DNA from: Anaerolineales bacterium
GTDB taxonomy: Bacteria > Chloroflexota > Anaerolineae > Anaerolineales > Villigracilaceae
Reading direction: 5' to 3'
Assembly: GCA_016789205.1 (NCBI GenBank)
Contig: JAEURF010000067.1
Coordinates: 1 to 8,015 of the forward strand
Length of the DNA: 8,015 nucleotides
Shown: one piece after another, positions 4,113-8,015 of the stretch
How the letters are laid out: each line of letters starts with the position of its first letter
Numbering within the stretch: the first letter of the stretch is position 1
Position numbers and translations under genes: made by a program
The notes under the pieces: generated by a model
Told to the model about the DNA's origin: nothing
What the model saw: only the letters and a program-made list of their open reading frames with translations
Databases searched by the model: none

Positions 4113-5726
4113 ATGAACAAAACAATGAATCGAATGATGAGTATTGTATTCGCATTTGCTCTGATATTAGGAGTATATGGAAATGCTGAAGCCTCATCTT
4201 CATCATCGCTGGTACAAGCCTCAAAGATTTATTATGTCAACCCAGCGGGTAATGATTCAAATTCTGGGGTAGCTACTGCGCCATTTAAAACATTGGCGAA
4301 AGGTGTTTCTGCTCTTGTAGCGGGTGATACACTGATGGTGACAGGTACATTTAACCAGCCCTTAACTGTCTCAAAATCTGGCACTGCTTCTGCTCCAATT
4401 AACATTATCGGAAATGCGGCAGTCCTTGATATGAAGGGAGCACAAGCCTCTGGAATAAAAATCAGTGGAAGTTATATCAATATCACGGGTTTTGAAGTAA
4501 AAGGGACTGTTTCACATGCAGTGTTGATTAGCGGAAAAAATGTCAAATTTGAAAACTCTTCTGTTCATCATAGCGTTTTAGAAAATGGTTCTGGAACTTG
4601 CTCAGGCTCAGGTGGCTGGGGCAGTGCCGTTAAGGTTATGGTCGGTGCTGTAAATGTGACTATTCGTGGAAATTATGTTTATGAGAATTGCGGAGAAGGA
4701 ATTGGGATTACTCGTGGTGTAAATACGTTGGTTGAAAATAATACAGTACGTGACAACTATAGTGTGAACATCTATCTTGATAATTCTCCGTACACAACGG
4801 CACAAAATAACACGGTCACTTGCACAGGCATATACTTGCGCGATGGTCGCCGTCCAACTGGTATTGGTATTGCTGAAGAAGAATATGCTGGTTGGGGAAC
4901 ACAACGTCATGACATTAATGTCTTGAATAACTATGTAGCTGGATGTTATGATGGGATTAGTTCGTGGAAACCTGAAATGACTAGTGGAAAATTGATAAAT
5001 TCTGTGATTTCAGGTAATACGATTGCAAATGGAATACGCAGAAGTATTGTTATCGATTCGGTAAGTCAGAATGTATTGATAGCAAATAACACTATTTTCG
5101 CTGCGATTGTGGTTAACTATCCAAATGGTGTAACCGCGCAAAATAATAAAATTGGAAATTCTATACCCCCAACTGTAACGCAGGTGATTCCCCATACCAC
5201 TACACCTGTCATTCCAGTATCTGCAACGGCTACTAAACAACCCTCAACGCCTATCCCTACTTTAGTTGTTCCTGCGTCGCCTACAATCACAACCGTGCCA
5301 TCTACACCTACTGTTATATTGGTTGTTCCTACTTTACCGGCGGCTACTAACACTAATCAGCCAGGAGGCAGTGAGACTGTATTGGATGACACGAATGCTA
5401 GCTTTGTTTATTCAACAGGCTGGAAGGATATTGTTGCAAACAATGCTTACAATGGCTCATATAAAACTAATTCTAACTATAATGCTTCAGTAACTTTGAA
5501 TTTTACAGGCACGTCTTTTAGCATTTTATACACAGATGGGTCACTCTATAGACAAATGTCTGTTTATGTAGATGGCGTATTAGTGCAAACCATCAAGCGT
5601 GGAGTATCTGATATAAAGCATCAGCAACGTTGGGATTATCCCGCTGTTTTGGCAAACGGTGCTCATACAATCCAACTTGTCTTTCTAAATGGCAATGGTA
5701 CTTTTGATGCCATCATAGTTCGTTAG
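4113..5726 (+). CDS. Secreted right-handed beta-helix protein (paralogue 1)
   Basis: This 537-residue protein has a Sec signal peptide (about 1-27, cleavage after AEA). The domain start YYVNPAGNDSNSG (40-52) and APFKTLAKGVSALVAGDTLMV (56-76) is typical of DUF1565 or PL9-like proteins. Parallel beta-helix coils follow to about 347, with repeated N-T-V / N-N-T turns. A dense motif block at 146-215 includes SSVHHSVLENGS, GSGGWGSAVKVMVG and ENCGEGIGITRGVN. Four cysteines (163, 193, 237, 278) are kept in the paralogue and could form disulfides outside the cell. A Thr/Pro/Val-rich linker spans about 350-418. Residues 420-537 form a beta-sandwich-like module (LDDTNASFVYSTGW, FTGTSFSILYTDG, YVDGVLVQTI, NGAHTIQLVF, DAIIVR) resembling carbohydrate-binding or galactose-binding-like folds. 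Beta-helix proteins of this kind bind or cleave polysaccharides; no catalytic residue set can be assigned with confidence. It has its own promoter, leader and terminator. Confidence 0.85.
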   Translation: MNKTMNRMMSIVFAFALILGVYGNAEASSSSSLVQASKIYYVNPAGNDSNSGVATAPFKTLAKGVSALVAGDTLMVTGTFNQPLTVSKSGTASAPINIIGNAAVLDMKGAQASGIKISGSYINITGFEVKGTVSHAVLISGKNVKFENSSVHHSVLENGSGTCSGSGGWGSAVKVMVGAVNVTIRGNYVYENCGEGIGITRGVNTLVENNTVRDNYSVNIYLDNSPYTTAQNNTVTCTGIYLRDGRRPTGIGIAEEEYAGWGTQRHDINVLNNYVAGCYDGISSWKPEMTSGKLINSVISGNTIANGIRRSIVIDSVSQNVLIANNTIFAAIVVNYPNGVTAQNNKIGNSIPPTVTQVIPHTTTPVIPVSATATKQPSTPIPTLVVPASPTITTVPSTPTVILVVPTLPAATNTNQPGGSETVLDDTNASFVYSTGWKDIVANNAYNGSYKTNSNYNASVTLNFTGTSFSILYTDGSLYRQMSVYVDGVLVQTIKRGVSDIKHQQRWDYPAVLANGAHTIQLVFLNGNGTFDAIIVR

Positions 5727-5777
5727 CCAACCTCAATTAATTGGTCAAGTTGTAATATCTTTGACCTCTAAATATAT

Positions 5778-5820
5778 AAACGACCTGTCTCAAGATAGTT
5801 TTGAGGCAGGTCGTTTTGTA
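5778..5820 (+). terminator. Strong intrinsic terminator after paralogue 1
   Basis: A 16-bp stem pairs AAACGACCTGTCTCAA (5778-5793) with TTGAGGCAGGTCGTTT (5801-5816), with a single T-G wobble, around a 7-nt loop. A T-rich tail (TTTTGTATT) follows. It lies about 50 bases after the stop codon and separates the two paralogues into independent transcription units. Confidence 0.9.
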
Positions 5821-5876
5821 TTCTGAATATCTAGAATATTTGTAAAACCGTTTGATTTTTTCAAAACATTGAAATC

Positions 5877-5905
5877 CTTACAGAAATGCAGGGAAAAAAT
5901 AGTAC
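5877..5905 (+). promoter_or_regulatory. Promoter of the second beta-helix gene
   Basis: CTTACA (5877-5882) and TAGTAC (5900-5905) with a 17-nt spacer align with the TTAACA/TAATAC pair at 3950-3978. They share ACAGAAATG, a GGAAA stretch and ACTTT. The predicted start is near 5912, leaving a leader of about 115 nt. A short hairpin, TTCAA-aaca-TTGAA (5860-5873), lies immediately upstream and could be an activator or repressor site. Confidence 0.45.
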
Positions 5906-6027
5906 TTTAGTCATGGTTAGGAGTGCTTTTTTAGTAAAATGACATGTTAATATTATATTTGGGTGCGGTTTAGAATAAAAAATTCATTATTGGCACTCAT
6001 AATTTTAATTGGAGATGAAAGACTAAC
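5906..6027 (+). other. 5' leader of paralogue 2, AT-rich with relict similarity to paralogue 1
   Basis: The stretch up to the ATG is AT-rich and lacks the strong nested stems of the paralogue 1 leader. Its end still matches that leader: GGCAC-t-CATAA then GGAGA here (5992-6015), against GGCACATAA then GGAGA at 4092-4106. GGAG at 6011-6014 is 13 bases from the ATG at 6028, longer than usual. An ATG at 6015 directly abuts the GGAG and opens only a three-codon frame (M-K-D-stop) ending one base before the real ATG. Confidence 0.45.
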
Positions 6028-7818
6028 ATGAAAAAAGCACTGTATCAATTCATAAGTGTAATCACGGCGGTGGCTGTGATTCTTGTGAGTTATCACAGCG
6101 TCTACGCGTCGTCGCCTGTGTCTCCTGTTCACGCGCCAAAAGTTTATTATGTTAACCCCTCAGGCAATGACTCGAATTCGGGTTCATCAACTGCACCTTT
6201 TAAGACTCTTGTAAAAGCGGTTTCTGTTTTGGTTGCAGGAGATACATTAATGGTCTCTGGAACCTTCACCAACCAATCGTTAATTGTTTCAAAATCGGGG
6301 ACGGCTTCAGCACCAATTACGATTGTTGGGAATAACGCTATCATTAATGCACAAGGAATAAAGAATAACGGCATTTCTGTTTCTGGAAATTATATTAATA
6401 TTTCAGGGTTTGATATTAGAGGTTCTCTAGAACATGGCGTTCTGATTGGTGGTAAATATATTAAGTTTGAAAACTCATCAGTTCACCATAGCGTTTTGGA
6501 AAATGGTTCTAATGGAACTTGTTCAGGTTCAGGCGGATGGGGAAGCGCTGTCAAAGTGATGGTTGGTGGTCAAAATATAACAATTCGTGGTAACAATGTC
6601 TATGAAAATTGTGGAGAAGGTATTGGTATTACACGCGGTGTCAATGTTATCGTTGAAAATAATACTGTCCGCGACAATTTTGCTGTCAATATATATATAG
6701 ATAATTCACCTTACGTTACAGTGCAAAACAATACTGTTTTTTGCGGTAATACCTATTTACGCGGTGGAGGGCGCGCGACCGGAATTGCGTTAGCAGAAGA
6801 GTCATATTCTGGATGGGGAGCGCAACGCCATCATGTCAATGTGATCAATAACTATATTGAAGGATGTTATGATGGTATTGCTTCTTGGTTGCCTGAAGTT
6901 GCTGGTGGAAAATTAAAAGATTCAATCATTTCTGGTAATGTGATTCCAAGCGGCATTCGCAGAGGTATCACTATAAACTCTGGTAACCAAAATGTATTAA
7001 TTGAAAATAATCAAATCTTTGGCGGTATTTATCTTTCTTACCCAACCGGCGTGACCTTAAAAAACAACACCGTTACCAGCGGCGCAACATCAACTCCATC
7101 CCGAACGCCAACAGCAACTACGGTTAAGTCGCCAACTCCAACTCGAACCGCAACGTTTACTCGCACACCCACGATTACCTTTACCCCGGCTACTTTTACA
7201 CCAACGCTGACATTTACACCATCGAAGACGCCAGTGGTTTCACATACTGCTACCTTACAGCCAACTGCCACATCAACCAGTGTCAATGACATTGTTTTTG
7301 ACGATACGGATAATAGTTTTGTCTATTCTTCAGGCTGGCAAGAAATTACAGATAACAAAGCGTATAACGGTTCCTATCGCCGTAACCCTAAATATGATTC
7401 TTCTATAACCTTTACGTTTACAGGTGAAACTTTCGGTATTCTTTATATTGATGGACCTAGTTTCAGAAAAATGGAAGTTTATGTAAATGGAGTACTGATG
7501 TACACGGTTAATCGCGCCGCGTTAAAAACCCGCTATCAACAACGTTGGGATTATCCCGATTTGTTGCCTGAAGGCGAAAATACAATCAAGATAGTTTTCA
7601 CAAATGGCAATGGACTGTTTGACGGCATCGTACTGCGTGCTTTCGGTGAAATTCCCTTTATGAAAATAATGCCCACGCTCACTGAGACGGTACCCCCAAC
7701 CGCTTCAGAGACTCCCACCAACCTGCCGACTGCAACCCCAACATCCCCTCCGCCGACAGAGTCTTCAAGCCCAACACCTACATATTATCCTTCACCCACA
7801 CCAACATCAACCCCATAA
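6028..7818 (+). CDS. Secreted right-handed beta-helix protein (paralogue 2)
   Basis: This 596-residue protein is co-linear with paralogue 1. It has a signal peptide (about 1-27, VYA cleavage), YYVNPSGNDSNSG (40-52), beta-helix coils to about 349, a linker at about 353-417, and a beta-sandwich-like module at 420-537 (FDDTDNSFVYSSGW, FTGETFGILYIDG, YVNGVLMYTV, FDGIVLR). The motif block at 147-217 is nearly identical to the paralogue, with one inserted Asn at 162. The four cysteines (165, 195, 239, 280) are kept. The linker is a more classical Thr-Pro type (TPTRTATFTRTPTITFTP). A second Thr/Pro/Ser-rich tail (about 548-596) runs to the stop and has no counterpart in paralogue 1. No LPXTG signal, membrane anchor or further domain follows. 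Likely role: an extracellular or envelope protein that recognises or modifies polysaccharide, with substrate unknown. The Thr/Pro regions are plausible O-glycosylation or spacer segments. Confidence 0.85.
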   Translation: MKKALYQFISVITAVAVILVSYHSVYASSPVSPVHAPKVYYVNPSGNDSNSGSSTAPFKTLVKAVSVLVAGDTLMVSGTFTNQSLIVSKSGTASAPITIVGNNAIINAQGIKNNGISVSGNYINISGFDIRGSLEHGVLIGGKYIKFENSSVHHSVLENGSNGTCSGSGGWGSAVKVMVGGQNITIRGNNVYENCGEGIGITRGVNVIVENNTVRDNFAVNIYIDNSPYVTVQNNTVFCGNTYLRGGGRATGIALAEESYSGWGAQRHHVNVINNYIEGCYDGIASWLPEVAGGKLKDSIISGNVIPSGIRRGITINSGNQNVLIENNQIFGGIYLSYPTGVTLKNNTVTSGATSTPSRTPTATTVKSPTPTRTATFTRTPTITFTPATFTPTLTFTPSKTPVVSHTATLQPTATSTSVNDIVFDDTDNSFVYSSGWQEITDNKAYNGSYRRNPKYDSSITFTFTGETFGILYIDGPSFRKMEVYVNGVLMYTVNRAALKTRYQQRWDYPDLLPEGENTIKIVFTNGNGLFDGIVLRAFGEIPFMKIMPTLTETVPPTASETPTNLPTATPTSPPPTESSSPTPTYYPSPTPTSTP

Positions 7819-7820
7819 AC

Positions 7821-7850
7821 AAAAGGACATCCATTTGGATGTCCTTTTTA
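7821..7850 (+). terminator. Intrinsic terminator after paralogue 2
   Basis: A perfect 12-bp stem AAAAGGACATCC (7821-7832) / GGATGTCCTTTT (7837-7848), with loop ATTT, begins two bases after the stop codon and ends in a T-run (7845-7849). An alternative 8-bp pairing, CATTTGGA (7832-7839) with TCCAAATG (7853-7860), would break it. Confidence 0.9.
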
Positions 7851-7861
7851 TTTCCAAATGA

Positions 7862-7867
7862 TACAAT
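7862..7867 (+). promoter_or_regulatory. Possible -10 box of folE
   Basis: TACAAT matches 5 of 6 bases of TATAAT. It is 19 bases before the folE start codon and directly follows the upstream terminator, so folE needs its own promoter here. No good -35 hexamer stands at 16-18 nt, so only the -10 is called. The implied leader is about 12-14 nt and just includes the GGAG at 7878-7881. Confidence 0.35.
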
Positions 7868-7886
7868 CAGCAAATCTGGAGAGATT

Positions 7887-8015
7887 ATGCCAAACCCTGA
7901 ATTACAAGATGATTTTGAAACCTCACAAAATTCTGATATTGATATGCCTAGCATTGAAAATGCAGTTCGTGAAATGTTAATTGCATTTGGCGAAGACCCA
8001 GACCGTGAAGGCTTG
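7887..8015 (+). CDS. folE: GTP cyclohydrolase I, N-terminal fragment
   Basis: The 43 visible residues begin MPNPELQDDFETSQNSDIDM and continue to IENAVREMLIAFGEDPDREGL at the window edge. The stretch AVREMLIAFGEDPDREGL is the characteristic start of the FolE catalytic domain. It precedes the helix that leads to the zinc-binding Cys/His residues, which lie beyond the window. FolE converts GTP to 7,8-dihydroneopterin triphosphate, the first step of folate (and in some bacteria queuosine or biopterin) synthesis, in the cytoplasm. The first 20 residues form an acidic, probably disordered extension. The start is supported by GGAG at 7878-7881, five bases before the ATG. The frame is open to the last base. 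Confidence 0.92.
   Translation, partial: MPNPELQDDFETSQNSDIDMPSIENAVREMLIAFGEDPDREGL

Noticed and set aside
7080..7240. Repeated ACTCCAACN-like codons as a possible tandem DNA repeat or CRISPR-like array
   Set aside because: The periodicity is imperfect and follows codons of a Thr-Pro linker in frame; no constant repeat or spacer lengths.
7038..7292. Minus-strand frame rich in Val and Gly opposite the Thr-Pro linker of paralogue 2 (and a similar one at 5117-5353)
   Set aside because: Low-complexity antisense of ACA/CCA repeats; it is the expected by-product of a Thr-Pro linker.
7851..7886. Tetrahydrofolate riboswitch before folE
   Set aside because: Only 36 bases lie between the terminator and the ATG, too short for a known folate riboswitch, and none of its motifs are present.
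1..8015. tRNA, rRNA, CRISPR array, transposase or integrase genes
   Set aside because: No sequence with the needed arms, repeats or catalytic motifs was seen on either strand.

Overview
The window (about 40% GC, densely coded, with short intergenic spacers rich in palindromes) looks like a chromosomal segment from an uncultured Chloroflexota, most likely class Anaerolineae. That is inferred from gene style: exported beta-helix proteins with Thr-Pro linkers, a DUF4173-type membrane protein, and intergenic repeats of the CACAGAG / CTTTGTG type. No marker gene here fixes the taxonomy.

Layout. (1) 2-163: the end of a rhodanese-domain gene. (2) 164-661: a 500-bp spacer with dispersed-type repeats. 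On the minus strand it also holds what looks like a complete miniature transcription unit: a TTGACA promoter with an extended -10 (445-473), a ribosome-binding site almost perfectly complementary to the 16S rRNA 3' end (384-397), a 15-codon ORF (328-375), a strong stem-loop (309-353) and a GNRA-loop terminator (253-303). (3) 662-2898: a polytopic DUF4173/DUF4153-like membrane protein, then a DsbA/FrnE-type oxidoreductase whose start codon lies in a perfect 14-bp inverted repeat. (4) 2894-2962: a convergent junction with GTAG-headed inverted repeats of REP type. (5) 2959-3771, minus strand: a DEDDh 3'-5' exonuclease with a C-terminal WYL-like domain, apparently expressed from an almost leaderless promoter. 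(6) 3950-7850: two tandem paralogues for secreted right-handed beta-helix proteins with a C-terminal beta-sandwich-like module. Each has a similarly placed promoter, a 5' leader of roughly 115-130 nt and its own strong terminator. (7) 7887-8015: the beginning of folE (GTP cyclohydrolase I), cut by the window edge.

The housekeeping-type genes (rhodanese, DsbA-like, exonuclease, FolE) have no evident shared pathway. The coherent functional unit is the duplicated pair of exported beta-helix proteins, probably surface or extracellular polysaccharide-interacting proteins. The candidate for something undescribed is the minus-strand mini-gene at 253-473. Its parts are all visible in the sequence, but its product (MDSSIKPSAVASLLK) and role are unknown to me.
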